From Brachionus plicatilis (lineage: Eukaryota; Rotifera; Eurotatoria; Ploima; Brachionidae), in contig QEOQ01000226.1 in NCBI GenBank assembly GCA_010279815.1, forward strand, positions 1,441,210 through 1,505,209: a stretch of 64,000 nucleotides of DNA. The letters are read 5' to 3'. The notes below the pieces were generated by a model. It was not told the DNA's origin and ran no database searches. It worked only from the letters and a program-made list of their open reading frames with translations. Positions 13,368 through 25,651 of the stretch are shown piece by piece. A program made the position numbers and the translations under genes. Positions within the stretch are counted from its first letter, which is position 1. Each line of letters begins with the position of its first letter.

Positions 13368-14180
13368 TATATGTAATAGTAAATATCTATAACACGTAAA
13401 TTTGTAAATTTACTGGTCTACCAGTAAAAATCTAAAACAAATAAGAAAAAAATTATATTTTGTTTTTTTACTAGTAATTTTGTTAACTTATTTTTCATTC
13501 AGTAATTATATAAAACAATTTTTGGGCAATGTAAAATTTTAGTACAAAAATTACAGTACAAATAGTAAAAACTTTATAATTTTTTTTCTAATTGTGCAAA
13601 AATGGTTCTGCAAAAAGTACAATATTGTACAAATTTTGTACAAAAGAATTCCAAGCTCTGAAAAAACTCTGCAAAAACTCTGCAATTTTCTGTCAAAAAT
13701 TTCAATTTATTGCATGCAATAAATTGCAGAGTTTTTGCAGAGTTTTTGCAGAGCATGGAATTCTTTTGTACAAAATTTGTACAATATTGTACTTTTTGCA
13801 GAACCATTTTTGCACAATTAGAAAAAAAATTATAAAGTTTTTACTATTTGTACTGTAATTTTTGTACTAAAATTTCACATTGCCAATTTTTGTAGTTTAA
13901 GTAATTAACCGAAACTAATGTTTCAAAAAATCCGATAAAAAAAAACTCGGACGATACATCGGTGACTGAATATCAATATATTTACTAAATAAGCTTTAAT
14001 TCTCCAAATCGAATCTGCACTAGATAAAAAACAAAGAAAACTCTTGAAGAATATTACCTATTGAATCAATACAAAATGCATAATTTGTTTTTTGTTAAAT
14101 AAATACATTGTTTTAGATTTTTACTGGTAGACCAGTAAATTTACAAATTTACGTGTTATAGATATTTACTATTACATATA
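13368..14180. mobile_element. Outer MITE with 73-base perfect TIRs
   Basis: Positions 13368-13440 and 14108-14180 are perfect inverted repeats by eye, starting TATATGTAATAGTAAATATC. The interior has no coding capacity. The ends are TA-rich, so a TA target duplication of Tc1/mariner type is possible but cannot be separated from the TIR itself. A second foldback element (13525-13884) is nested inside, so this element is the older of the two. Confidence 0.8.
13525..13884. mobile_element. Inner foldback MITE, 360 bases, 8-base target duplication
   Basis: The two halves form a long hairpin with arms of about 160 bases and only a few mismatches. Termini are GGCAATGT...ACATTGCC. The element is flanked by the direct repeat AATTTTTG (13517-13524 and 13885-13892), an 8-base target-site duplication. 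Eight-base duplications are typical of hAT and common in MULE elements; the GG start resembles the other MULE-like ends in this window. Open frames on both strands are palindrome artefacts. Confidence 0.9.
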
Positions 14181-16618
14181 GAAAAAATAAAGTCATGGCT
14201 ATTTATTTATGAGTTTGACCGATTCTGTGACTTTGATTTTTTAATTTGTTTCTATTTTTTTAAAATTAGTTTGTTAGCACTATTTTGAATTTTGCTTAGT
14301 AGAAAATTACAAATTACTGTTTCAATCAAATTTAATTTTCCACATAATAAAATAGCATTTAAATTTTGTCCTATTATTTCAACATTTATCTAATTGAAAT
14401 AAAAATTATATGTTGAATAAATAAAATCATTTTAAATAGAATTAATCGAAAGTTTGAAAAAAAAATTATTCAGATTTTGACAAGCATCATATGTTTCAGA
14501 ATTTTTTTTTAAATACATTTTTTTGAAAGATCATAAACGGTCATGTAGTCTTAAGTCATGTATAAAAAGTTCAGAGCAACAAAAGAAAGGGTAATAAACA
14601 AAAATATATGTTGCTTTTTTGGAATTAAGTTACAGCCATTAAAATGACCAAATCATAAAGCCAAATCTGGATTATTTTAGAAAACTTTTCTTTAATTTAT
14701 TGTTTGGAAAGGAAATAATGAAAAAAATTTAAAAAAGTTGGTTCAAAAAATTCGATATTTTAAATAAAAATAAAAATTTTAATTATTTCTAATTATTTTT
14801 TCATTCTCATCTCTGGGTAATGGTGGTCTACCTCTTGTTTTTTTTGACACTTGGGATGGAGTTGACTCATTTTGTATATTTCATAATAGTAAAAAAAAGA
14901 AAAGCGTAGAAAAAAAGAAAAAAGAAAAATTGCAAAACCAACTTTTTTAAATTTTTTTCTTTTTTTAAAAAATTTTTTTTTTTCCTTAAAAACTTAATTT
15001 TACCGCATGCGATTGTTTCGAAACTTTAATAAATTAAAATCGACCTATAACGGCATTTAAATGCTTATTTAAATTTTTTTTTTCGCGGTTATGAATCAGT
15101 TTATGGTGCGGTAAAACGACAAATTCTTGGGTTTACCACATGGTAATTACCAGATCCTGTCTTAGGCGCGAAATATCTTTTTTATTCAATTTTAATTTTT
15201 TTTAACATGAAATGACTGGGATTAGCCGCATTGCGGTAGTGGCAGGGCTAGGTATTAACTGCTGCGCCTATGCGCAAGGGTTTACGGTATTTATTTATTT
15301 TAAAAATAATTTTGGAGTTAGACTCCAGGGCAGTTTTGAGCGGCTATATCTCTCTTTTCAGCCCCCTTGTTAGTAAATTTTTAATTAAATAAAGTTAAAA
15401 AAATTAAAAACAGCTTATTTTTCAGATATTTTTTGATTTAAAAAATAGTGTTGGAACCGGTCAGAGCAAACCGGTCCATTTCACGGACGGTTTTTTGCAA
15501 TCATTTGGCCGGTCACCTAAACAGTCTTTTTTTAGACAGCCAAAAAATACGGTCAATTTTTTTTGCGGAAATATTTGAATTTCGCAGAAAAAAGAATAAT
15601 CATTCCTTTATAAAAAATTTTTTTTCACAAAAAATGAATATTTTTATCTCTATTTAAAAGATACATCTACGTTATTTTTACATAATTTTAAAATTTCTTA
15701 CACAAAAAATTTCGCGATTTATGATTTATTTGGCCGTATTTAATCAAATACTATTCAAGAGTTAAAAACAAAATACCATTTGATCTGATTTTTTTGATCC
15801 TAAACTTCACGATATCAGATGAGACCATTATCATTTTCTGCAAACAGTATAAGTTGCTTTAAGAGGATTTAAAGAAATTATAAAAAGAAAAAAATTAAAT
15901 GATATTTAATTTAATTGATTTTTTTATATGATTAAAATTTTTTTTGATGGTGTATCATTTAATCGAAAAACAGATTCATAGAACATTAATAAAATTAAAC
16001 AAAACTCATAGAATAACTTTTCGTAGAAATTATGCTAAAAACTTTAATAAAAAAATTTTAAGATTAAATTTATTTAAAATTTTTTTACGAACAAATTTTT
16101 TAATAAATTTACGTTTTATTAACTCTTGAAATAAATTTTTTTCAAAAAAAAATTTTGTTTTTTGTAGATTAAGGGAAAATTTTGAACATTTTTTCAATAT
16201 GTCAATGAAAAATTAAGAGAAATTTTTATTCTGAAAAAAAATAATACATTATTTTTTACTTATTTTTCTATATTTAATCGCCAAAAAATTCTATGAAAAA
16301 TACTCTATGAAATAATAATTCAAGAAAAAAATCTATGAATTGAACGTTTACCTTTTTTTTTATTTGTGGAAATATAGACGAAAAGATTCTATAAACATAT
16401 TATTGCTATAGTAGATTCAATTTTTTTCAATATTCTAAAGCTGTTGAAAAAAATTAATTTAAACTAAAAACTAACATTTTTATAAAATAAATTTTATTAA
16501 TTGAGGTATCTGTTTATCGAACAAATGAATTGACCAAAAAGATGGTCTATAAAATCATAAAGTCAATATTTTAAAAGTTTAAATTTTAATTGTACATTTT
16601 TGATCGGTAAATTTTAAT
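14181..16618. other. Non-coding stretch between MITE and NUP62
   Basis: No gene is supportable. A GC-richer island at about 14995-15300 repeats the words TACCGCA and GCGGTA on both strands. A dispersed repeat lies at 15446-15570. The rest is AT-rich; small open frames (for example around 15944-16129) look like chance. Confidence 0.55.
15446..15570. repeat. Dispersed repeat (CCGGTC/CACGGAC family), copy 1
   Basis: This segment contains GGTCAGAGCAAACCGGTCC, TTTCACGGAC, GTTTTTTGCA, GGCCGGTCACCTA and CAAAAAATACGGT in order. The same words in the same order occur in reverse complement at about 40080-40365. It is therefore one end of a dispersed element, probably a non-autonomous DNA transposon. 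The other end is not recognisable here. Confidence 0.75.
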
Positions 16619-18877
16619 TCATTTTAAATACAAATATCGGCTAAATGACTCATCTCTATTGCGATCAGTCTCTTTTAAGCGATCATGAACCATTTTGTCC
16701 AAAGTGTCCACTTGACTCTGAATTAAGCCTTTAAAAAAATAGCTTAGTCCATAAATAAAATAAATTAAAATTAAAATAAATCAACCTGTGTTTTCCTCTA
16801 TCCAATTTAGAGAGTCCATATGAGCATTTAATATTTTGCTTATTTGAACTAGTGGATCATTTAGATTAACATTAGTGTCATTCAATCGTCTAATAACTTC
16901 TTTTAAATCAATTGACATTGATTTCAGCTGGTTGTCAACTTCAATTAGCATCCTATACATTTCGATTCTACTTGTGTCACTTGTTTGCTGAGGTATCATG
17001 GGCATTTGTTCAATACCAGTCTCAAGTTTTTTGATCGCTTTTTCCAAGTCATCCTGCTGTGAATGCACAAAATTCAAATCTTGTTCCAATTGATCTTGGT
17101 CATTGTTCAAGCGACTCAATTCACTGTTTAGATCAATAATCTAAATTTTAAATTTAAATAAAAATAAAAATAAAAATACATTTTTAACCTTATCACCATT
17201 TTCTATCATCAATTTGTCCAAAGCATTCAATTGAGTAGCTTGATTGATAAAATCCTTTTCTTGCGAGTCCAAATCTCCCATCCACTTATTAATGTAATCC
17301 TCTAAAACTTTAAAGGTAATGGGCGGATTGGCAGATGAGGTCGTTGATACAGCACTAGTAGCACTGGTAGATGTAAAACCACTTGTGCTAGTTGGAGCTG
17401 TTGAAGCTCCACCGAGTCCAATTTTCGGTGCAGTAGAAGATGAAGAAAGACCACTTCCAAGACCACTTGTTGTTGAAGTTTGAGAAGCATTTGAACCTCC
17501 AAGGTTAAAACCTGCTCCACCCAAACTAAATCCTGAGCTTGCGGTTTTAGATGCTGATGGTGCTGCTGATGAACCTCCAAGACTAAAACCTGTACTACCA
17601 GTTCCCGTCCCTCCAGTAGACCCTGTCCCACCTAAACTTAACCCAGTTCCGCTAGTTTTTGACGGTGTTGTTGTAGAACCTCCAAGACTGAAACCTGTAC
17701 TACCAGTTCCTGGACCACCTAGACTTAATCCTGTGCCTGTGGTTGTAGATCCTGATGATGCTGTTGTAGAACCTCCAAGACTAAAACCTGTACTACCAGT
17801 TCCTGTTCCGCTTGTTCCTGTACCACCCAAATTAAATCCTGTGCCTGTGGTTGTAGATCCAGATGGTGCTGTTGTAGAACCTCCAAGACTAAAACCTGTA
17901 CTACCAGTTCCTGTACCACCTAAATTAAATCCTGTGCCTGTGTTTGTAGATCCAGATGGTGCTGTTGTAGAACCTCCAAGACTAAAACCTGTACTACCAG
18001 TTCCTGTTCCGCTTGTTCCTGTACCACCCAAATTAAATCCTGTGCCTGTGGTTGTAGATCCTGATGGTGCTGTTGAAGAACCTCCAAGACTAAAACCTGT
18101 ACTACCAGTTCCTGTTCCGCTTGTTCCTGTACCACCTAAATTAAATCCTGTGCCTGTGGTTGTAGATCCAGATGGTGCTGTTGAAGAACCTCCAAAATTG
18201 AAACCTGCTCCGGTAGTTCCACCGGTTTTAGAAGAAGATCCAAGATTAAAGCTCAGTCCAGTCGAAGGAGTATTTGTTGACGTTCCAGATGCCGAGGAAG
18301 GTCCAAAGCTTGTTGTAGTTGTCGCTGATGCTGCAGGGTTCGTACTTCCAAGACTAAATCCTGTTCCTGTGCCTCCATTATTACCTGTTGTAGATCCACC
18401 AATACCTGAACCTGTTGAAGGTGTAGTTGAAGCTGTACTTTGAGTTGTTGAGCCAAAGCCACCAAGCTTAAATCCGGATCCTGTTGTACCAGTAGTATTA
18501 CTAGTGGTTCCTGTTGAGCCAAAATTTATACCAGATGAAGGAACAGTAGTTGAAGCAGTTGGGTTTGAAGTGGAAGATCCGAATGAAAATCCGGTGCTAC
18601 TAGTTCCGGTGCTTGGTTTGGACGTAGAGTTAAAACTAAATGTTGAAGAAGGCTGAGTTGTAGTTGTGCCGGTATTTTTTGGAGCACCGAAACCACCTAA
18701 ATTAAATCCTGTTCCTGTACTGCCTGAATTTGGGGTTCCAAAAGTTGGTGTGTTTGTATTTGTTGAAGTACCGAAACCACCTAAATTAAACCCTGTTCCT
18801 GTAGGACCAGTAGAACCTGTATTTGGAGTTCCAAAAGCTGGTGTGCTTGTATTTTTTGAATTGAAATTGAAAGCCAT
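16619..18877 (-). CDS. NUP62: Nucleoporin Nup62 (Nsp1 family), three exons
   Basis: Central-channel nucleoporin that forms the FG permeability barrier and, with its Nup54/Nup58 partners, the central ring of the nuclear pore. Coding exons on the minus strand: 17189-18877, 16786-17140, 16619-16728; introns are 48 and 57 bases with GT-AG ends. The predicted protein is 717 residues, longer than the roughly 520 of vertebrate Nup62. Residues 1 to about 490 are G/S/T-rich repeats with GFNLGG, GFSLGG, AFGTPN and FSFGS motifs. The C-terminal quarter is the conserved Nsp1_C coiled coil, including LIENGD-like (MIENGDK), LSRLNNDQDQLEQDLNFV and ILNAHMDSLNWI segments. The start is the first Met (MAFNFNS). 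It is divergent to WLS, 713 bases apart. Identification rests on the coiled coil and is firm. Confidence 0.96.
17720..18215 (-). repeat. NUP62: Coding minisatellite inside NUP62
   Basis: About five copies of a repeat of up to 108 bases (36 codons) encode GSTGFSLGGSSTAPSGSTTT plus GTGFNLGGTGTSGTGT. Some copies lack the four-codon SGTG insertion. Unit similarity at the DNA level is very high, which points to recent expansion. In these units the canonical FG dipeptide is replaced by F-x-L-G. Confidence 0.9.
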
Positions 18878-19590
18878 ATTGATATTTTATTTAAATTTTT
18901 TTTGGAAATAATTTTATAGAAATAATTTTTAAAATTTTGCACAATTAAAATTTTTTTCTTAAAGTTATGAATGTTGATGGTAAACATTTTTTGTCTTAGT
19001 CATTTTTTTTAAAAATATTTGTTAATTATCTATTCTTGATGGTGAATTAAATCTAATTGTCAAATAAAGGCTTTGTGAAATTTAAATACAAATATAACAA
19101 AAATTCGTCATTTTTTGATAAATTAAAATTGGTAAATAAAAAATTTGCAAAAAAATACTGCGAACATAGTGCAACATACTTTGTTGCATCTTTTTTAAAT
19201 AAAATAAAAATTTTATTTTATTTTTTTAGTAAATTAAATTAATAATCAGTTTAAATCTTATTAATGATTTATTTTATAGATTTTTTTTTACTTTAAAAAA
19301 TTATTTTAGTTAATTAAGGTCTAACAAATTATTTTACACTATGTTGCAGTATTTTTTTAAGTATTTTTTAAAATCATTTTTTTTAATTATTCAAAAAAGG
19401 AATTATTTTTGTTCAATGTTTTCGAATTTCACAATAACATAAAAAAAATATATTCCCGTCATCTCAGGTTGCTGATCCTGTTAAAAAAATAAAATCGGAC
19501 AAAAAAAAATACGATGCATGTATTCGCGGCTTGTTTAAAAGTTTAGTTAAAAAATAAAATTTAAAAATTTTTATTTTAAATTTTAAAAAA
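18878..19590. promoter_or_regulatory. Shared upstream region of NUP62 and WLS
   Basis: The two genes are divergent, so this 713-base gap should hold both promoters. No clear TATA box stands out. A hairpin-forming pair is visible: AATACTGCGAACATAGTG near 19155-19172 and CACTATGTTGCAGTATT near 19336-19352. A 61-residue open frame at 19057-19242 crosses the first arm and looks accidental. Confidence 0.5.
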
Positions 19591-22500
19591 ATGTCTGGAA
19601 ATGGTGTAATATTGGAGAGACTGAGTGGTCGAAAGCTCTCCGTTCTTGTAGCAACACTTTTTTTGGCTCAAATATTATTTTTTCTACTTGGAGCCTTGAA
19701 ATGTAGCCTCTATTTAATTTTAATTTTTTAAAATTAATTTTTTAAATTAGTTCCTCATGCGACTCACACCGAAACTGTCGAGGGCATCATGTGCAAAGAC
19801 TCAAATGTCTTTAAGCGCAAAAAAACCGAAGAATTCTTTTATTTAAGAGACTTTTTGGGCAGGCCACTGTCAAACTGTGACAGAATCGAAGTTGATCATC
19901 ACGTAGGCTAAAAAATTAAATTAAAAAAAATTCAAAAATCAATTTTATTCCAGAACAACATAATTTTAAATACAAAACAAAAAGAAATTGTCTACGCTTT
20001 TCAAATTCCACTGCCAAGAGACAACCAAGTGCTCAAATTGCACCGGTGGTTTCAAACAATGAGCTCAATTTTACAGCTGCAAGTCCTTTTTCCTCTCAAA
20101 CTCACCAATAAATTAAAAAATTTGGATCCAAATGAGACAGCAATTGAACATTCCATTCCTTTGGATATTCGTCTAGCCTATCGCAATACCAATGACTCAG
20201 ACAAAACGTGGCACCAAATGGCTCGATCAAATATTGAAAAAAAATTCTCATGCTTCAAAGTAATTTTTTATTTTTTTTTTTTAATCAGTCCATTAAATAA
20301 AATAAAATATTTTCAGAATCCTTATTCACTTGATTGTGACATGGTCGAGTTGTTCGAGCTGGGAAGTGTACACCATGAATTCTATGCCATAAATATAAGA
20401 TTAGGCGAATCGGACATTGTACAATATATGAATTTTGCAGAATCGGCAAAAAATTTATACCTAACTAGCGAGTTGCCCGAAGTTCGACTAGTCCTTACTG
20501 TAAAATTTAATTAAAAAATTAATTTTTTTCTTTACTATTTTTAAAGTTTATTTATCAAACTGGAGGATTTACTCGCATGTGGTTCACTATGAAAACATGC
20601 GTGTTCCCAGTGGTCTTATTCATTTTAATTTGGTTCTGGAATAGAATTGAAAAATTGAACAGAAAATCTAATTTATTAGAAAGAATTTTACTAGCATTGG
20701 GAACATCTATTTGCTTATTAAACCGTAAGTTTATTTTACGCTTAAATAAGTTTTGATTAATTAAAATCAAGTTCCGGTTGAATGGTTGACTTTGATCTAT
20801 GATCTAAAATGGATGCTTTTGTACACGGACCTGCGTCAAGGCATTTTCTACTCTACATTGTTTACTTTTTGGCTTGTTTTTTGTGGTGAACATTTTGTGG
20901 TAAGACAACTTTGGATAAAAAGAATAAAAATAAAGTTCTTGTGTTGAGGATGAAAATTCAATGAGCTCATGTCCAAGTATAAAGTCTTACTGGAGGTACA
21001 TTGGAGTTGTTTGGCTTGGATGTATCAGCTTATTAACATTTGAACTAAGTAACAGGTAATGGCTTGTTCAACTATTTAATTACTATATTCCTGGTATCAA
21101 AAAAATTCTTTATAGTAAAAATCGCAAATTTTTATAAAAATCTTATTTTTAATTTTGACAAGTTCAAACTGTCAGTGTCGGCCACAAAGATTTATGGTAA
21201 ATTTATGAAATTTTACGCAAAAAATGTAATTTAACAAAAATTACATTTCATTTTTGTTAACCTGGTTAAAAACGTAATTTTGGATACAGTTCTTTTTTTT
21301 TTAACTTAAAATTAAACAAAAACGGTTAAAAAAGAAAAAATTAATTTTTATAATCATTTGACCATTCGCCTTCCATATAAAATTCGAATCTATTCAAAAT
21401 AATTTATGTACAGTACCGATTTGACAAGTGGATTTATGGTAATTTTACGTAAATTTACGTAAAATTACGTAATTTAACGTAAAAATTGGTAAAAATGAAA
21501 ATGCCAAAAAAAAGCTCAATTTATTGAAATTTTTGCTATTTTCTAATAAATTTTGAAAAAAGTAGTTTCTATTTATTTGATTATATTTTATCAAAAGTGA
21601 CTTTTTTTTACTAATTTTTACGTAAATTTAGATAAAAAAAGGTAAAATATGGTAAAAAAAAGTAACTTTTGTAAGAAAATTGAGAATTTTTTAATTTTTC
21701 TAATAAACTAGCAGTTCGACCATCCGCAATTTTTGTCTAACGCTATATTAATTACCTATAGAACAAAAAATAACACATATTTAATTTTTAAATTTTAAGA
21801 ATTATTCACTTTTTTTAATCGACTTCTGTAATTATTACATTTTATAATTGTGAAATTTTTTTGAAACTCGAAAATTAAACTAGTTAATTGTCGGACTGCT
21901 AGTTTATTAGAAAAATTAAAAAATTCTCAATTTTCTTACAAAAGTTACCTTTTTTTACCATATTTTACTTTTTTTTATCTAAATTTACGTAAAAATTAGT
22001 AAAAAAAAGTTAAAAAAAGTAACTTTTGATAAAATATAATCAAATAAATAGAAACTACTTTTTTCAAAATTTATTAGAAAATAGCAAAAATTTAAATAAA
22101 TTGAGCTTTTTTTTGGCATTTTACCAATTTTTACGTAAAATTACGTAAATTCACTTTTTATTACAAAGTAATTTTACGTAAGTTTACGTAAGTTTACGTA
22201 AATTTACGTAAATTTACCATAAATCCACTTGTCAAATCGGTACTGTATATTTGACATTTTCCATGTGTTAACTTTTTTTGAAATTAAAAAATAGCTTTAA
22301 TTTTCATTACTTAATTTTCAATTCCTTTAGCTTTTACATATTCTTTCATCTCATTCCAGACCATTTCATTTCGATTCAAGCCCAAGGGTTTTGATGGATC
22401 GTTGATCAAAATCAAATTTTTATTTCCATTATATTTTTTTTAATGAACGTTTATATGTTTGCTAAATTTAAAAGAAATTAATGAAATTTTTCGATAAATT

Positions 22501-25500
22501 TTATAAAAACAAAATTTTAAAAAATAAATTACACGCAAAGTTTTTCTAAAATTACATTTTTATACGTAAAATTAGCCTAGATATAAAATAAATACGAGAC
22601 AACTTATTAAGTTTTTTTACCGATTTACATCTTCAAGTTTCAAAAATCAAATCACATTTTGGTAGTTTAGGAGACCAGTATTTTATATTTGTAATTATTT
22701 TATTATATTTAATGCAATCCGCTGACCTTTTTTGCCCTTTAAATTAAGAAAAAATAAAGAACATTGTTTTAAAACAATTATTTCATAATAAATTTTCTTA
22801 ATTGAGATGCTTAATTCAGTAATTTTAAGGGGTAAATGGTGTTTCATCTATTTTACCCCAAAATTAACATTTAATTGATCACCTAATAAAAAAATTTCTC
22901 TATTTCTAGAACGATGAAAATATTAATGTTTAAGATCACAGCATCTTTAAGTAACTATTACCTGTTTTCCTCTTACATAAAATTCATGCGTATCTATTTA
23001 AAAAATTGTTCAAGAAACTAATTTTTTATAAAAATAGTCAAAATGTCGAATCAAATTTTTGGCCATTTTCATTTTCAAGCTTTTTTAAAATAACTAAAAT
23101 TTTCAATCCAATTAATATTTTAAAAAATTTTTAGTTTTCCATTAAAGTTAATATTGAAAAATTTTAACTAATTATGTTATAAAATTAATAAAATTCTCAT
23201 AAAAGAAGAATTTTTCAAAATCAAAAGTATTTTTTTTGTTTTAACGGTATGTTTTATTTTAATAGAATTTAAAAAATAAATTAATTCGGAAAAATTATCT
23301 CAAATTAAAGAATAAATTGAGAGATGTCCTTTCTTGAGAATCACTCCTTTGTCTTGATTTTAAATAGTCAAGGAGATGAAGATCAGTGAGGTAATAATGT
23401 TAAACACATAGAAGACTTGATAAATTGAACCAAGGTGATTTGTGTCAAAAATCTCCATCGATTTCGGAATCGCGTTTGAAGTTACTTTTTTTACTGTTAA
23501 AAACAAATATACTAAATAAGTTTTTTTCTAATTTTTTAATTCTATTACAAATATCAAATTTAAATTATGGTTTAAGTGTTTAAGGATATTTTTTACCAAA
23601 GTTTTTAAAATCATTTAGATAAATAAGAAAATTAAATATTATATAAAGAAATTATTCATTTTTAAGAATCATGATTTTTAATATTTAAGTAAAGACTTAC
23701 AATTTTCATTTACCTTCTCTTTTTTAACATTTTCTCGAATTCAATGGTAAAAAAAGCAAATAAAAATATTGCTTTTTTTTCTAAAAATTATTTAAATTCA
23801 CAAATTACTTAGTTTTTTTGATTAACAATTCAAATTTAATATCCGATACAATAATATTTTCAAAATTTTAATTTAATAAAAAAATAAAATAAGTAAATAA
23901 CATTTAATCAGAGAAAAATTAATTTAAAACCCCCTTCAAAATCATTATTCCCAATTCTTTTTCAAAATATTTTTAGTTAAAGAAATAAGCTTAATATTAA
24001 TAAATGGTATCGTAAGAGCAAAATAGTAAAAATAGTAAAAATTCTTCTCTTTAAATTCTGTCAAATTTTTCCAAGTCTCTGAAAAATTTTGGAAAATAAA
24101 TCTTGCTACATTTTAAGTATTATGAAAATTTTAATTGCCTAAAAATAAGAAATTTTTTTCTTTTGAGCATAATTTGAAAAATCGGATCTCACCTGTTTTA
24201 TGACCAGTTGGTCACAAAATTTGTGACCATTTTAGTCGGTACCGGTTTGATGACCACTCTGGTCATAAAAGTTTATGACCAGGTTTTTTGTGACCAAGAA
24301 AAAAAATGGTGACCAGAAAAAAAATGTGTGACCAGAATTTTTTTTTGTAATTATTAAAATCTTAAAAAACATTTGAATTTTTTAAGAGTAAATTTTAATG
24401 ACCGAATTTAATAAAATTAAAAAATATGAATATCATTTATTTTTATGAACTCTTGACTGATGCATTTTCAGACCTTTTTCGCCCTCAAAAAATCGACCAC
24501 AATCAGAACATTCAACTGGATTTTTTTCCCACTTAAAACTTTCTTTATTTCGATCTGTACATCTTCGGAGGCCTCAGATATCTCTTGTGATTCTTTTTCG
24601 TAATAATTTGATTTCGATTTTGGATCAAGTAAAGTAACATTTTTGAACTTGTTAGTTATTAAGTTATTGTACAAAAATTTACTTGAAATTTATTTCAAAA
24701 TTGATTAATATTTTATTAACAATATTTTAGAAATCAAAATAAAATTTACATCAATAGTAAATGTAGCCGAATTATTTTATCGACTGATCTCTAAAAAATT
24801 TACTTGATTTTTTAAAATTTTTTAATATAGAGGAATGCAATTAAATGATCCTTTTTACAGCATATGGGATACTACCTATGGACACAATCTTGCAGTAATA
24901 TTTTAAAAATAAGTATTTAAAAAAATAGATTAAAAAAAGTTTCTCTAAAGACTCTAGCAATTTTAACTGCTTGTGTCAGTGGTCTGTTCTATTTTGGCTT
25001 GTTGCTTTATTTGGCTGCCAAGGTTTATTTAAATTTTCGAACAAAACAATCTCAGCTGCCGGCCATGAATAAATTGAGGCGGACTTTTTATGAAGTAAAA
25101 TTTAACTTTTAAAAAATTTCAAATTTTTTTATTTCTAAAAGGGAATAATTTACCGATTTAAATTTTTGCTTGTTTATACACTTTTATGCGCTGCAATGAC
25201 CATTGCTTTTTTTATGCTCAATAATTTGAATGAAACCAGCTGGAGGTTTAGCGACCAAGAAGCACAGTTTAACTACACCGGAGCTTTTTTTACCAGTGTT
25301 TACGGAATGTGGAATATTTATGTATCAGCAGTGATGATTTTTTATGCACCATCTCACAAAGATAAGCCTAGTTCTACACACTTTGGTAGGCAACAAAAAA
25401 AATCAAAATTTATTAATTTAATAATATTTTTTAGACCAAGATGAAAACGAACTAGTTGAATTTGTAAATATGGAAACTAGACTCACTCTAAAAGGAACAG

Positions 25501-25544
25501 AGTCAGTATTGACAGCATTTGCCACTAAAATAGCTTCTGGTTAA
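19591..25544 (+). CDS. WLS: Wntless (WLS/Evi/GPR177), Wnt cargo receptor, 11 exons
   Basis: Multi-pass membrane protein that carries lipidated Wnt ligands from ER/Golgi to the plasma membrane. Exons: 19591-19702, 19751-19902, 19954-20259, 20317-20499, 20547-20724, 20772-20899, 20949-21055, 24831-24894, 24951-25094, 25142-25385, 25435-25544. They join in frame to 575 residues (vertebrate WLS about 540). A membrane segment near residues 18-37 is followed by the lumenal domain (AFQIPLPRDN, DIRLAYRN, ELGSVHHEFYAINIRL), then the multi-pass core (GGFTRMWFTMKT, VEWLTLIYDLKWMLLYTDLR, RQGIFYS, FCGEH, LNDPFYSIW, LPAMNKLRRTFYEGIIYRFK, FFTSVYGMWNIYVSAVMIFY, APSHK). All introns are about 44-57 bases except intron 7 (21056-24830, 3.8 kb), which holds transposon relics. 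An AATAAA lies just after the stop. Very confident. Confidence 0.97.
21411..22245. mobile_element. Foldback element with TA target duplication, in WLS intron 7
   Basis: Inverted arms start CAGTACCGATTTGACAAGTG and end with its complement; a TA flanks each side (21409-21410 and 22246-22247). Each arm is about 350 bases and rich in ACGTAA words, with a unique centre of about 170 bases around 21720-21890. A CAG-type terminus with TA duplication suggests a Tc1/mariner-type non-autonomous element. There is no transposase within it. Confidence 0.85.
22311..22433 (-). pseudogene. Possible Tc1/mariner transposase C-terminal fragment
   Basis: A roughly 40-codon open stretch on the minus strand contains GLNRNEMVWNEMKEYVK, which resembles the SPDLNPIEMVWNEMK-type block at the last catalytic acid of Tc1/mariner DDE transposases, but with the SPDLNP part degraded. 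It is a short relic close to the TA-flanked foldback element, in antisense to WLS inside intron 7. The match is short and the call is tentative. Confidence 0.4.
24195..24345. repeat. Cluster of TGACCA/TGGTCA motifs
   Basis: About ten TGACC or GGTCA words occur in 150 bases, on both strands and at irregular spacing. One inverted pair flanks GGTACCGG. It lies in WLS intron 7. Degenerate microsatellite, transposon end or clustered nuclear-receptor half-sites (AGGTCA-like) are all possible; the sequence alone does not decide. Confidence 0.6.
24433..24674 (-). pseudogene. C2H2 zinc-finger fragment in antisense to WLS
   Basis: The minus strand encodes a C-terminal CSDCGRFFEGEKGLKMHQSR-VH unit: C-x2-C, then F, L and H-x5-H in zinc-finger spacing, followed by a stop at 24433-24435. 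The upstream open frame (an acidic SEASEDVQIEIKK stretch) is one base out of frame with it, across a run of A residues. It could be part of a retrotransposon or another zinc-finger protein. No complete gene can be built around it. Confidence 0.55.
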
Positions 25545-25651
25545 ATCAATTTATGTGACAATTTTTTTACTTAATTTTGTAAATAAAACTATTTGTATTA
25601 GTTGTCAAAATTTTTTTGCTTTTGTCAAATATTTCATTTTGGTTCAAGAGT

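Noticed and set aside
13574..13858. Overlapping open frames on both strands
   Set aside because: They are mirror images of each other within the inner foldback MITE.
17302..18987. Several long open frames on both strands across NUP62
   Set aside because: They are shadow frames created by the G/S/T-rich coding repeat; only the frame with the Nsp1 coiled coil is a gene.
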